NCBI GenBank assembly: GCA_949751835.1
Contig: CATKHK010000100.1
Coordinates: 85,277 to 149,276 of the forward strand
Reading direction: 5' to 3'
Source: Blepharisma japonicum
Taxonomy: Eukaryota; Ciliophora; Heterotrichea; Heterotrichida; Blepharismidae
DNA: 64,000 nucleotides
The notes beneath the pieces are model-generated. The model searched no databases, was not told the DNA's origin, and worked only from the letters and a program-made list of their open reading frames with translations. This document shows positions 44,635-56,473 of the stretch, in pieces. The translations under genes were made by a program, and so were the position numbers. Within the stretch, counting starts at the first letter, position 1; each line of letters begins with the position of its first letter.

Positions 44635-46092
44635 CTAAGCTTCTTCTCTCCTGTTTAATGCTTCAAGAGCGTTTTCTTTATTTCTAGGGTAAACTGCTGA
44701 ATTTGGATTTATTCTAATTGCAATGCTATAATATACTACTGCTTCATCATATTTCTTTTTATCGTAAAAGATATCTCCTATGTCGCTGTATGCTGCATCA
44801 AACTCTTTATCAATTCTTACAGCCTCTCGAAAGCATTCCAAAGCTTCTTCTTTTCTATTTAAAGCATAAAAAGCATTTCCTTTATTTCTATAATAAATTG
44901 CTAAATTTGGATTGATTCTGATTGCATCGCTATAATATTTTATTGCTTCTTCATAACTCTTTTCATTATATAAGATAATTCCTATGCCATTATATGCGTA
45001 ATCTTCATGTGGATCAACTTTAATAGCTTCTTTATAGCATTCCATAGATTCTTCTCTTCTGCTTAAATCATAAAGAGCATTTCCTTTATTGTTATAGTAA
45101 ATTGCTGATTTTGGATCGATTTTGATTGCAATACTATAATATTCTAGTGCTTTTTCGTATTTCTTTTTGTCGTAAAAAATATCTCCAATATCACTACAAG
45201 CAGCATCATAGGTTGGATCAATTCTAAAAGCCTCTTCAAAGCATTCCATAGCTTCTTCTTTTCTATTTAAAAAATAAAGAGCATTTCCTTTACTTCTATA
45301 ATAGACTGCTTTATTTGGATTGACCCTAATTGCATCGTTGAAATATTTTATTGCTTCTTCATAACTCTTTTCATTATATAAGATAGTTCCTATTCCGTTG
45401 TATGCATTATCATTGCTTGGGTTTATTTTGATAGCTTCTTTATATTTGCTTAGGGCTTGGTCTTCACCTCTTTCTCTAATTTCAAGTGGCACAGTTTTAC
45501 CTGGCGATTCAAGATTTATTTTTATTTTAAAAGTATGCCTTGAGGGGATAAGGAGCTTTTCTTTATTAAACTTCTTTAATATTCTATCGATTTCAATGTT
45601 TATATGGCAGAGCATTTCTGCTTCATCTTTTATGTCTTTATTTGCTTGGAAAATTACTTTAGCTTTCTCAACGGCTTCATGGGGATCCAAACTCAATAAA
45701 TTTAAAACTGGATCATCTTCCAATTTCGAAAGTTTTTGCACTTGTCAAACCTTTTGGAAGTGGCCACTGAATTTTGTGGAGCCAAAGTCTATTTCTTTTA
45801 AAAGTTGTTTTAAAGTATTTTCATAATTGCAAAGAGTTTTGGCAAAAGAAGCTACGAGTTTGAATTTTATTGCATCATTTTTAGTCATTTCTTCTGCAAT
45901 ATATCTAAGAATTGATTCCTTTACTCCCTCAACTGGCTCTAAAAATATTGAGTTAAAAGTATGAGTCCTACTGCTCGATCTGTGATGCTTTGATAAGTGT
46001 TTACTGCACGAATAAGTTTCAGGAGATGAGCAATTGCATGAGTATTCAGCTTCACTCTGACAACTTGGCTTAAAGCATCGCATGATGTTCAT
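44635..46092 (-). CDS. B-box-like zinc and TPR-repeat protein
   Basis: A 485-residue protein, TGA=Trp at 45745, stop TAG. The N-terminus has CFKPSCQSEAEYSCNC and CSKHLSKHH, the same Cys/His cluster as in the kelch protein at 35297. A conserved helical linker (KLSKLEDDPVLNLLSL) follows. From about residue 205 there are eight TPR units of 34 residues (for example NAYNGIGTILYNEKSYEEAIKYF), the last one incomplete. The repeats form a four-TPR block that recurs almost exactly (AYNGIG.., KGNAL.., DIGDIFYDKKKY.., KGNAL..). TPRs bind peptides or chaperones. An adaptor role is inferred. Confidence 0.88.
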
Positions 46093-46745
46093 ATTATCTA
46101 TAATTTTAATTGTCTTTAATTTATTAAATTGAAATAACTTTGATATATTTCTTTAATGGTTCGTAAATTTCCTAAACAAAAGGGAAATGATGTCAAAGAA
46201 TTTGATAAAAACGTCTGAGCGATACTCATATGATGGGCTTCAATTGAGGAGGTACTGAAATGGAGTCTTGTCCAGATTCATTCAAACGTGATAACTGCTA
46301 AAAATAGAGATGAGAACGAAGATGAAAACTATGCATTTAATGGATTAATTGAAGATAAGAACAAGAAATGCGTACTCAAGAAAGTGAATAGGAAGTTGAT
46401 GGTTTACCTACAATGAGTCTTGAAGAGAGAAAAAAAATGGCGAAATGGCTGATGATGTATTGGGTGAAAGAGGAAATCATTTATTCTAGAACTGGTTACC
46501 TTAGGGAATGAATGCATTTAAATGCAGAAAAACTAGCAAAAGAGAAACAGTATTAAATGGTGTGGAATCTGTGTAAAAATTATGAAATAAGAAGTTATCA
46601 GTTCTTTGTTAGATATGTGGCCTTAAATTGGACACCTCATATCATATCATAAATGAATATATAAGGCATAAGTAGAAGGGCTACTTAATCCAGGGCTATA
46701 ACCGCGTTTGGCATTTATTCACTTTTTATTTAGCATCTAATACCC
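46093..46745. other. Possible degraded gene of unknown type
   Basis: The first roughly 160 bases are the TPR leader, duplicated at 20638. At about 46410-46555 a plus frame reads MSLEERKKMAKWLMMYWVK and continues through a TGA to about 47 codons before TAA. A TAG lies a few codons upstream. Coding-like, but not recognised and probably not functional. Confidence 0.3.
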
Positions 46746-46749
46746 CTTT

Positions 46750-47540
46750 AATAGGATTCCACTTATTTAATTGGGCAGCTCAACTATCCAAATTTCATAA
46801 ACCATATTAATAGAATTTTGGATTTTTTCATCAAAGTGATGTATTTCTGCAATTTATAGTGTATCTCTTTGAAGCTTGGTCTTCAACCCAAGCATTTAAG
46901 CAGCATTTTTGCAGCAATTGACCAAGTCAAACCGGTTCAATTGCCTGTAAAGTAGACAAATAATATTATCGATTTCAGAAGTCCAAAGACTCGAGGCACA
47001 CATTTGTAAAACTACAAGACCTAAAGAATAAACGTTAGATCTTTCAATACCATATGATTTTTCTTTCCTTTTAATTTTTCTTGAGAAAAATAATTAGAGC
47101 CGCTTTGAGCAACTGCAATTTATAATTAGGAAAAGCACAGCAGCTTTCGATTTTATGTTTTGGAGTTATAAAGCCACTTATTTTAAGCTGGGAATTTTTA
47201 TTTAATAAAATGCTTTAGATTGTCGTGATAATACCCATTATCTTTTAAAGCAATAAGCCCTTACAGAAGAACGTCAAATAAGCATTTTAACTCTTCTTTG
47301 TTATAATAATTATATCCTCTAGCCCTAATGGATATGCCAATCATTAAATTGCCTTCATATAATTCTGTAATAAGTAACAAAGATTATTTTCATTATATAT
47401 AGCTATTTCAAGCCATAGCATTTCAATAAATTCAGACTCTTTGCTGTTAAGCTTTTCCAATCTACTTCTTTAAGAAATGGAAATAATCTTTCAGATTCTT
47501 TATATTAGAAGATTAATAAATATGATAAAGGTTTTTTTGA
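46750..47540 (-). pseudogene. Protein kinase pseudogene
   Basis: The minus strand gives scattered kinase-like pieces: a YYHDNLK string like a degenerate HRDLK catalytic loop, and YGIERSNVYSLGLVVLQM like the DVYSLG helix of the C-lobe. Many TAA/TAG codons and frameshifts separate them. Identification rests on these two segments only. Confidence 0.4.
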
Positions 47541-48797
47541 ATGGCTGCTTGATACAACTGAAGATAGCAATACTCCTCAATTAGAAATTGGAGATATGGG
47601 AAATCCAAGAATTAAAAAAAGAAGAATGATGATGATCCATTTAGTGAAGCCATAAAAAAAAATGTTTCAATTGAGAAGATTTCAATTTTATGATTTTTCT
47701 ACCACATCTACTAAAGACCTCTACATGCTTTGTGAAAATTTTTAAATAGAATATTAGAATCTAATCTGCTATATAACATCGAGTCTATATTTTTAGAGAG
47801 CTGAATGAATTGAAAAAATTTAGTTAATCTAGTATTCAAATACATGAAACTCTGAAGAAAATCTTATATCACTCAAATATAGAGCGTCATCAGCTTTCAG
47901 AAATTAAGTATAGAAGCCGCATGATATTGACCTTTATCTCAGAAATGATATGGATTTGTTTTCCGATAGGAATGTAGTTAAGCCCTCTTAAATATAATTA
48001 CAAAAATCTATTGTATCTTCTAATGTTCATATCGGCACTAGTATGAATGATTTCAAAAGATGTACATCAAATTTTTTAAAAAAATATTTTTTGTTCTCAC
48101 CTAGGAAAGGGTAGACATTCAATGAATATTTTCTTTTCTTAAGAGTTATAAGTCTAAATTTTGACACAAAAAATGGGTCTGAGATTATTGTTGTCCACTT
48201 ATTATGTATGTTCTAAAAAAAGGAATTTGATAGAGATTTTGAAAGTTATAGTGGAGGATATTCATATGAAAAATTATATATAATGGATTTTTATTGCGAT
48301 ATAGATCTTGCTTTTTTGACAAGCTGAAGAGCTATTCATAACAATTCCCTTTTCGTTAATTCAATAAATTCTTCAATATCATATCCATCATTCTTTATTT
48401 ATATACATAATATAAGTAAATATTGGATGCTATGAAATGATATATATCTATACTACAAATTTGAATAAAAAATATATGAGCAAGATAATTTTAAATAGGC
48501 TTCTATAAATAAGGTTTATTTAATATTCTTGAGGATTTATTTCCAACAATAAAGCTTATGTAAGCTCATATATTATTTTATTAGTTGTGGCACTTAAATC
48601 TTAAAACCTCTATTTCCAATAAGATTCTCATCTTTTTTATACTTAAATTTATGGCATAATAACAAAGTCTACTATTTTAATAATTTTCTGGCACCTATGA
48701 TAAAATGTTTACTCATAATAAAACTTAAAAATTTAAAGAGATATAGTTAAGCATTTTAGCTAAAAGTAAATACTTTGCTAACTTTTAAAAATTATAA
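47541..48797. other. Gene-free stretch
   Basis: Sequence with many stops in all frames. Weak traces of kelch-type C-terminal sequence (YYKFE..) appear near 48450. No RNA gene was recognised. Confidence 0.5.
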
Positions 48798-49850
48798 ATG
48801 GGCGTCGAAGCAATTTATCAAGCTAAATTGCTAAATTTCCAACTCAATTCTTCCTCTGAAAATTTCATTAATGAAGAAAAACAAGCTGAAAATGATCTCA
48901 ATCAAAATAATTCAAACCAATTATTAACTCTTCAAGACTTAAAAGCCAAAATATCTTCAATTTTAAGCAAAGCAAATAATGATCCAGAAACAGAGCGAGA
49001 TTTCAGGAAAACTTGCTATAGATATGAAAACCAGAGTTCAATTTCTTTTCCATCACTCAGCCAAGCTTATTATGAATATGTCAGCATTTACCATCACATC
49101 ACATCGCTTTATCTTATTACTGAAGATGACAGGCGAACTATTTTGACTATTTACAACACTGAAAGTGAAAGAACGAATACAGAAGTATTGGAAATTTCAG
49201 GGAAATTTGACCATAGCACATGCATTGCTCAGCTTCCAAATGCAGAGCTATTCTGCTTTGGCAGTGGATATCCTATTACTGGAACTTCCTGCATAATTGA
49301 CATTAATTATAAAGCTCGTTCATTACCATCTGGACCGCCTTGTGGATATTCCTCAGCTATCTACTTCAATAGAAGTGTTTATTGCTTTGGAGGAAGAAAT
49401 GTATTTGACTATTTAACAGTATCTAGTAGATTTGATTTGGATAGAAATCAATGATTTAAACTAACTCCAATGCCAAAAGCTGATCTTTGTTGCCATAGCG
49501 TGATATTTAAAGGAAATATATTGATATCAGGATGACTAAATAATATTTGGCTCTATTCTATTGATATTGACTCTTTCTCAGAAATTCCATACGAGTTTGG
49601 CTATAGTAAAATAAAGATTTTAATAAATAGAGGAAAGCTATATTTGATTGAGAACTCTATAGGAAAGATCTATGAAAGTAAAGATGAATATGATTGAAAT
49701 CAAATAGCAAACGCAATAATTGGCGCTGATTCTGACCAAATTTATTGTATATATAATAAAGGATGAATATATAATGCTTGCTATGCAAATAATAATATCA
49801 ATTATTACAAATTTAATTTGAATGAAAAATTTATGATTAATTTACCTTAA
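48798..49850 (+). CDS. Kelch-repeat protein without B-box
   Basis: A 350-residue protein, with TGA=Trp at 49452, 49533, 49695 and 49764. The first roughly 90 residues are polar (MGVEAIYQAKLLNFQL, KQAENDLNQNNSN) and unlike the B-box start of the 35297 gene. From about 100 on there are kelch blades: LYLITEDDRRTILTIYN, IAQLPNAELFCFG, IYFNRSVYCFGG, SSRFDLDRNQW, HSVIFKGNILISGW, KLYLIENSIGKIYES. A six-bladed propeller may be incomplete, with about five blades visible. It is the only full-length member of this subfamily in the window and is followed by broken copies on both strands. Confidence 0.82.
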
Positions 49851-50104
49851 AATAGTTTTTTAGAATAAGACTTGTTTAAATATTCTTAATGTATTTAGTT
49901 GGAATATAAAAATTTGACAGTTTAAGCGATGCAATAAATTGTAGAGCAGGCACTGCTTAGAAAGCATCTTTTTCTATATCATCACTTATTTACTATTAAA
50001 ATTATATACGACAATCAGCAGAAGTGTTTTCATTCGTAATGAATGGTGTATAATAATATAATCTGTTGAGCTATTGATAATTATTATAATTATATTCTAG
50101 AATA

Positions 50105-50228
50105 TAAAATTAGTATCTATTTTAACAACAATGTTTATTGCTTTGGAGGATGAGATGAAAATTATACTATTTTAGATCTGTCTAGTAGATTTGACTTGGA
50201 TGGATATCAATGAATTAAATTAAATTAG
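50105..50228 (+). pseudogene. Kelch fragment
   Basis: About 40 codons (NNNVYCFGGWDENYTILDLSSRFDLD...WIKLN) with no start or continuation. It meets a minus-strand fragment head-on at about 50230. Confidence 0.7.
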
Positions 50229-50234
50229 AGTTTC

Positions 50235-50985
50235 ACTGTCATTAACAGCTCGATTTTGACTGAAAAAATTCTTCCCTTCCTATCAACTTCGCACACGAAC
50301 ATTTTCCAGCAATCAAAATATTTTGATTAAGTACTAAACTGTTGTAACAGTTATCAGTGCTTGGCATTGGGCATAATTTAATCCACCTGTTTTCATCTAA
50401 ATTAAATTTTTCTGATAGAGTTAAATTCCTATTTTGAAAATCTGATCCTCCAAAGCAGTAGACATTTCTATTCGAGCATATACACTTGGTGTTGAATTAT
50501 TTTATTATAGAATCTATCACTTTCTCATTAAATTCAACTCATAAAAGATAGCAGATGGCCAATAGCAAGCAGTTCCAGAAACTGGTAAATTACCAAAACA
50601 GAAAAATTCATTATTTAGAAGTTGTGCTGCTCAATTTTATGGAAGTATCTAGCAGCTTTACGCTTTCTGCTTTTTCCTCTTCAGTGTTATACACAAATAG
50701 ACCCGTTTTATTATTAACCTCTCTAATAAAGTAAAGAGAAACATCTTGGCTTAGCGATGAATCAAAGTCTTGGTTTTTCGTTTTTTAACTGATTAGAAAA
50801 TGTTTCAGAGATGCCCAATCTTCCAAGCTCCTCATAGAGCCATTTAATCTCATTATCTTTTGTTTTAATGATTTATGCTGAATGCTCTAATTTTTTTTCA
50901 GAGAATCAATCTGTATGATGTTCCGGGCAAATAATATTATTTTCCTACATATTTTTTAATCATTGTTATAATAAAATATTAGTCA
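50235..50985 (-). pseudogene. Kelch-family pseudogene
   Basis: Minus-strand kelch pieces (for example NVYCFGG and the coiled-coil N-terminus near 50790-50900) with indels. A near-identical broken copy lies at 60418-61135, followed in both places by a second kelch pseudogene. Confidence 0.75.
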
Positions 50986-51004
50986 ATGTTAATGAGCACC
51001 AAAG

Positions 51005-52198
51005 TTAGAGCTTAGTCATCACTTTGCTAATCAGGTTAAACTTGAAGTAATTGGGTTTTGAACTGCATCCTATATAAATTTCTCCTTTATTATATGAGCA
51101 ACATATTTGAGTTGGATGATAATTGATTGTTGATTTTCCTATTGGCATCCAAACGTACTCATTCCCAAACTCGCTTTCATAGACCTTCCCCTTACCGCTC
51201 TCAATCAAATACAGCCTTCCTACATTTATCAAGATCTTAGCTGCAAAATATTCAAAATTGTAAGGAATTATCGAGAAAGAGTTAGTCGCAGTTGAATATA
51301 CTCCATGAAAGTTTTCCAGCAATCAAAATATTTTCATTAAATACTAAACTATGACAATAGGTATCATTATTTGGCATTGGGCATAATTTTATTCATCGAT
51401 TTTGCTCTAAATTAAATCTTTCTGATAGGGTTAAATGTCTACATTCATAATCTGATCCTCCAAAGCAGTAGATGTTTCCGTTGAAATAAATAGCTGATGA
51501 CCAAGAACAAGCAGTTCCAGATGGCAAAACTTGGACTCTCAATTTTCTATCAATGATTAGGGTAATTCCAGAAGCTGGGAAATTACCAAAACAGAATAAT
51601 TCATTATCTGGAAGTTTCGCTATACATGTATATTCGCTCAATTTTATGGAGGTATCCAGAACCTTTTCGTTTTCTAATTTTTCTTCTTCAGTGTTATACA
51701 CAAATAAACTCGCTTTATTATTAACTTCACAAATAAGGCAGAGTGCAGAATTTTGATAAGAAACCTGCTTTATTAGAGAATCAGAAGCAGGAATCTTGTT
51801 TTCATATAATTGAAAAGTTCTTATAAAATTTCTCTCTATTTCTTTGACTCTAATATCTGTATTAACCTTTTACTTTTGATAACAAATTAATCTGACCTTC
51901 ATCAGACGTAGAAATATTCTTTTCAATAAATTAAATTTTACTTGATTTTTCAATTTTTAAATAATTAGAAATTGTTTCAGAGATTCCCAATCTTCCCAGC
52001 TCTTCATAAAGCCATTTAATCTCCCTAACTTTTTCTTTAATTATTTGCGCTAAATGCTCTAAATTTTTTTTAAGAGAATCAATCTCATTGGTATGCTTTT
52101 GCATTATTTTTATACATGCGGTTAGATTTATTTTCAAGTAATAAATTTTTCTCTTTTTCTGAATTATACAAAGCATTGAAGTCTCCAAGTTGTTCCAT
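51005..52198 (-). pseudogene. Kelch-family pseudogene
   Basis: It starts with MEQLGDFNALYNSEKEK at 52198. A one-base change near 52140 shifts the frame, a TAA replaces a sense codon at 51931, and an 8-base deletion near 51300 (relative to 61490) shifts the last blade. Three long open pieces remain, so inactivation seems recent. Confidence 0.82.
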
Positions 52199-53108
52199 TT
52201 TTGATAATTTTTAAAAGTAAATTTCCCTCCTATTAATAGCTTCTAATAAGCATGATCTGCAGTCATTTTTATATAAGTTGCTGATCTGTTTTCATAATTA
52301 TTTTATTCATACATCAGAAATTTGTTGACTTACACTAGTTTAAAAAAGAAAGCCAAGCTAAATTGTTAAATTTTCAACTCAATTCAACTGATCTTAATAA
52401 AAGGGGTTGCGCCTTTGGAGTGCTCACTCTTTGTTTTATCCTGGAACTTTGGATTCTGGCAATCCAATTACTTTTGCATTAATTTATCCTAATAAATACA
52501 TAATTTTCCCTTCTGTGAATAGTTGCTGCATAAGAAAGAGTTTCTTAATTCGTGCTGCTAAATATCTAAGTTAGTAAAAAAAAATTCGGATATAATTAAA
52601 TATGCATCAGAGCTAATTCTTCTTCTATCTGTTTTTGCTTTTTGATTTCTTCCTTTTTAGTTTTATATTCTGCCTCTTCATAATCAAAAAATTTTCTTTT
52701 CTTTTAAATTGCTCCTTTCCATCTACAATCCTCTCCTCTCTTATCATATAAGCCTCAAATAAGCTTTTTCTTCAGAGCTCTTGCAGTTATCCTTTTAATT
52801 TCATTATTTTATAAAGTCTTTCATAACTCAAACATAAAAAGTTAGCCGTTTTTATAAAATTAAGCCTTTCAAATCCCATCATCGCAATTTTAAATAAATC
52901 TTCAAATCTCAGCAATTTCCATAATAAGGCAGATATCAGCTTCCTAAAATTATTATTTTGCTTAAAACTTTAGTTCATCAGTAAATTCTTAACTAAAATT
53001 AATTATTTTTTAAAATGATTTATTTACAGCTGATAAAATCGCTGAGACTTATCCAAATTCTTACTGTCAAATATTTCAATTTGTGTCTTATATCTAATGC
53101 AAAATTTT

Positions 53109-53132
53109 ATGCAAAAGTGTGCTTTTTTGCAT
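53109..53132 (+). promoter_or_regulatory. Conserved dyad upstream of module S gene (copy D)
   Basis: ATGCAAAA / TTTTGCAT inverted repeat as in copies A, B and E. Confidence 0.4.
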
Positions 53133-53206
53133 GTATCTTCCGCAACTCTGCCATATTTTTATGGATAAAACGGCTAAGAGAAATCTAGCGATTATAATAA
53201 ATACAA

Positions 53207-54040
53207 ATGAAAATCGTTTTCTTACTCATACTCAGCCTGACTGCGTTTGGAATCAGAAATGATATGTTTAAGCCTATGTTCTTACAACAAGATTCTGATA
53301 GAGCACCACCCTCTCCAAAAGAAATATCTGCAACTATCCGAGAGGTAGCCACAGACATTGGTGAAACAACTGAAGAAATAGTTTCAGGTGCTCAAGAGGC
53401 AGGACATATGATCGAAGAAAAAATTGAAGGGGCCGTTGAAGAAGTAGTTTTTCACGCAACTGAAGCAGTACATATGTTTAATGGAGCAATTGAAGGGGCA
53501 GTTGAAGAGGCCATTGGACAAGTAATTTTACATACAACTGAAGCAGCACAGATGGTTGAAGAAGCAGTTGCAGGGGCAATTGAAGAAGTAGTTTTACACG
53601 CAAGTGAATTAAACACCACTTTCATTCAAACAGAAGAAGAAATTTATAGCTACTCTGAACTTAAAGCTATTGTTGAAGAATACATCGAATCAAATGAAGC
53701 TGAAAGTGATATTCAGGAAGCTTTAGCTGCAGTTGAAAGTTATATTGAATCTGGAGAAGCCGAAGCTGATTTTGAGGCAGCAGAAGCCGATGCTAAAGCC
53801 TATATTTCATCAGGAGAAGCAAAATCAGATGTAGCAGAAATTGAGGCAGTTATTGAGGAGTACATAGAATCTGGAGAAGCAGCTCAAGATGCTAAAAAAT
53901 TTGATGATGCACTTGACGAAGCAATTGAACAAATAGCAGAAGACGCTTATGAATATGTTGATAGTGGAGAAGCAGAAGCAGATGCTGCAGCAGCAATAGA
54001 TCTCGCTGAGGAAATAGAAGAAGATATTACAGCAGAATAA
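53207..54040 (+). CDS. Secreted acidic repeat protein with SGEA repeats, copy D
   Basis: A 277-residue long form. Signal peptide MKIVFLLILSLTAFG and MFKPMFLQQ are as in the short forms, but the DTDSS repeat is reduced to one remnant (DSDRA). After the acidic amphipathic region and SELNTTFIQT comes a C-terminal array of about five roughly 25-residue units around YIESGEAEAD (also YISSGEAKSD, YVDSGEAEAD), predicted helical and very acidic. It ends EDITAE like the short copies, so the array looks inserted before a shared end (or deleted from the short forms). Function unknown. Confidence 0.8.
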   Translation: MKIVFLLILSLTAFGIRNDMFKPMFLQQDSDRAPPSPKEISATIREVATDIGETTEEIVSGAQEAGHMIEEKIEGAVEEVVFHATEAVHMFNGAIEGAVEEAIGQVILHTTEAAQMVEEAVAGAIEEVVLHASELNTTFIQTEEEIYSYSELKAIVEEYIESNEAESDIQEALAAVESYIESGEAEADFEAAEADAKAYISSGEAKSDVAEIEAVIEEYIESGEAAQDAKKFDDALDEAIEQIAEDAYEYVDSGEAEADAAAAIDLAEEIEEDITAE

Positions 54041-54232
54041 ATGGAAACACCTAGAAGATAATTAATATAATTTTATTTTACTAATCAATTCCATCACTCT
54101 AAGTAATAAAAAATTATAAATTATAACAATTAATATTAATATTAAAGTAATTTAAAACACTAAGATTCTTTTAATTTTAATAAATAATTTATTTCTTATT
54201 AATTTTAGTCCTATTTTTGAACTTTTCGTTAA

Positions 54233-55067
54233 TTAAAAGCTGAGAAATACTAATCCAAGCCCAATCAAAGACAGATAGACTCCACTGTCATCACTCATCT
54301 TTGCATTAGAGTAAGTGAAACCTAACCTTGGTTATCCATATCAAAATTAATATAGTATCTTCTAATAAACGAATCTCCCAAAAGCCAATTATCTTCATCA
54401 TTTTCGAAAATAATCAATGCATATTTTCCCTTGACTTTATACAGGTAGTCTGTTGGAGCTAATTCCAAAGTAATTCCTGTTGTTTGGAAATAGATGATTG
54501 GGAGTTCCGAAGAAACTTTATTGCAGATGACAGTTCCAGCATCATTCTCATACTTGCATCCAAAAGAGGTAGAACTTGTAAGGTATGCAGTTATTGCAGT
54601 CACATCCTTTGTAGGAGCATATATGAAGCTTGTCCCTGTATCAATAATTCCATTAACAGCAATGTCAAGAATTTGTGTTCCTAGCATGGTCTGAGCAAAA
54701 GTAATTTCCCAAAAATCAGGAGGATTTGTGTTGATTAGGTTGACATAAGTAAAAGTAGTCTGATTAGAGTATTTTACGAGATCATACCCATCAATCATAA
54801 GGTTTGACTGTGGTGAACTTCCTTCATAATTTAAGAAAAATGCAAAAGTCCTTGTTTGGATTTTATTTTGGGTTTGCAACACTGTCATTAATGAAGGATA
54901 TCCTTGCCCCAAATCGTCAAATGCAAATCCAATGAGACCATCTGAATGAACCCATCATCGTCTGTTTCATTGGTTGCCATTAAAAAGGCATATGCATTAG
55001 CACTTAGAACTGTGGAGTCACCAATTCCAACGACGTCAGAGACCATTTCTCCTGAAGTTGACCCAAT
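54233..55067 (-). pseudogene. Aspartic protease pseudogene (copy D)
   Basis: It is very like the intact copy, with the second active site IIDTGTSF kept. A one-base deletion near 54329 shifts the last residues, one base is missing near 54942, and the 5' part including the first DTGS is absent beyond 55067. Confidence 0.9.
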
Positions 55068-55092
55068 AAAAATTTAATTTGGCCTTTAGGTC

Positions 55093-55690
55093 ATCAAAAA
55101 CAATTCTAATTCTGATGATTGCTTGGGGCTTAGCGCAATGTCAAATAGATAATAGCTTAAAGCATTGTCTGCATTAGTTTATTAATCAATCATAATAGAA
55201 TTTAAGGTGGCAATATCAGTATTTTCATTTGGTCTTGAATTAAGTAAGAAAGTCAATATGAGTAGTGAAGTAACAAAAATGTCGCTGCTAGCTGATTAAT
55301 AATCCCAATACTTTAAATATAAATTTATGAAAAGAGTTTCGATCGGTTTGAAGCTCGTCTATGTAATCTGTATGAGAATTTTCAGATTTATTTACTATTT
55401 GGAAATAGGAAATGCCTCTATTAATTTTTCTGGGGTCTCTAATATTTCTCTTTTTACTTTCAGTGTCATCATATAAATAATTTTTAAATGTGAGAAAGAT
55501 ACCCGTTTTGTATTAGCATTCTTTTATTTATTGAAATTAAAAGATTTTTTGAGCTATTGGGAATTTATCCTTTGGAGAGCTTTGATATTAATCGCTGCAG
55601 AGCATCATGTTAAAATTCTCTATATAATGAACAATTTTCTGCAAAATTAAAATTTTAAGTTGATTTCTTTGTAAAATTAAACTTTATTAA
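55093..55690. other. Gene-free duplicated stretch
   Basis: Direct copy of 24625-25200, with no coding frame. Confidence 0.65.
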
Positions 55691-55699
55691 TTGTAACAA

Positions 55700-56230
55700 C
55701 TACTTCAAGTTCAAGTTTTATATATATTCATTGAAGGCTATTTCCATCTTTTGAAAAGCTGTAAACCTATCTTAACTTGCTTTTCCTTCATCTGATTTCC
55801 ATTCCATACCTCTAAATTTTCAGTTTACAAAATAAAACCACAATTATAAAGCTCAATTATCTTTTTGCAGTCTTATATAGGCAATACAGTATGACCGCAC
55901 CAAAAGAAAATAATTTATATCCAAAGCAGTCAATAACTTTATTATAAGCGGCACAATTCTTATTTTTGCAGAAGCTGATAAGTAGTTGCGGATATACAAT
56001 TTTTCATTGAGGAGCAGTTTCATTGAATTCAATTTCAATTTAATTTTCCAAATTTCCTAACATACCTGGTCCTCCCTCTATCATTTTCAATTCCAAATGA
56101 TTATAGATTCACTCATATGATAATCTTTAAATTCCGAGCATATTCTAAACTTATACCAGCAAGTGTTAGGTGCAGGGCTCCAGCTGTTTCTTCAAATTCT
56201 TCAATTATCAGGCGCTTTAATTATAAATTG
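55700..56230 (-). pseudogene. Degenerate Ubl/Cys-module copy
   Basis: Sister of 25205-25740. The Cys module is readable in pieces (FCKNKNCAAYNKVIDCFGY, then degraded), with frameshifts and TAA codons. Confidence 0.75.
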
Positions 56231-56473
56231 AAGATTCATAAAGGACATCTAAAGTAATTATCCTTCCTTACTTAAATCCTAGCATGCAACTAAAAATTGC
56301 CTCTGCAATGATTCACATAATAAATATACTTCAAATTCTTTGATCTTCAAATGTTGCAAGTCTAAGAGGATACTTATTTTATTAATATTCGCTTTCCTCA
56401 TTCTATATAAATTAAAGAATTTTTGAGTGGCGATTTATTTTTAAAAAAAAATTAAATCGTTGTTTTCAAAACA

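Larger units (their letters stand above)
52330..55067 (+). repeat. Module S, copy D
   Basis: Same left edge as copies B and C, followed by the 5' block, the longer secreted-protein gene and a 5'-truncated protease pseudogene. At 55067-55093 it jumps to the sequence that follows copy B at about 24600, consistent with a deletion. Confidence 0.85.
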
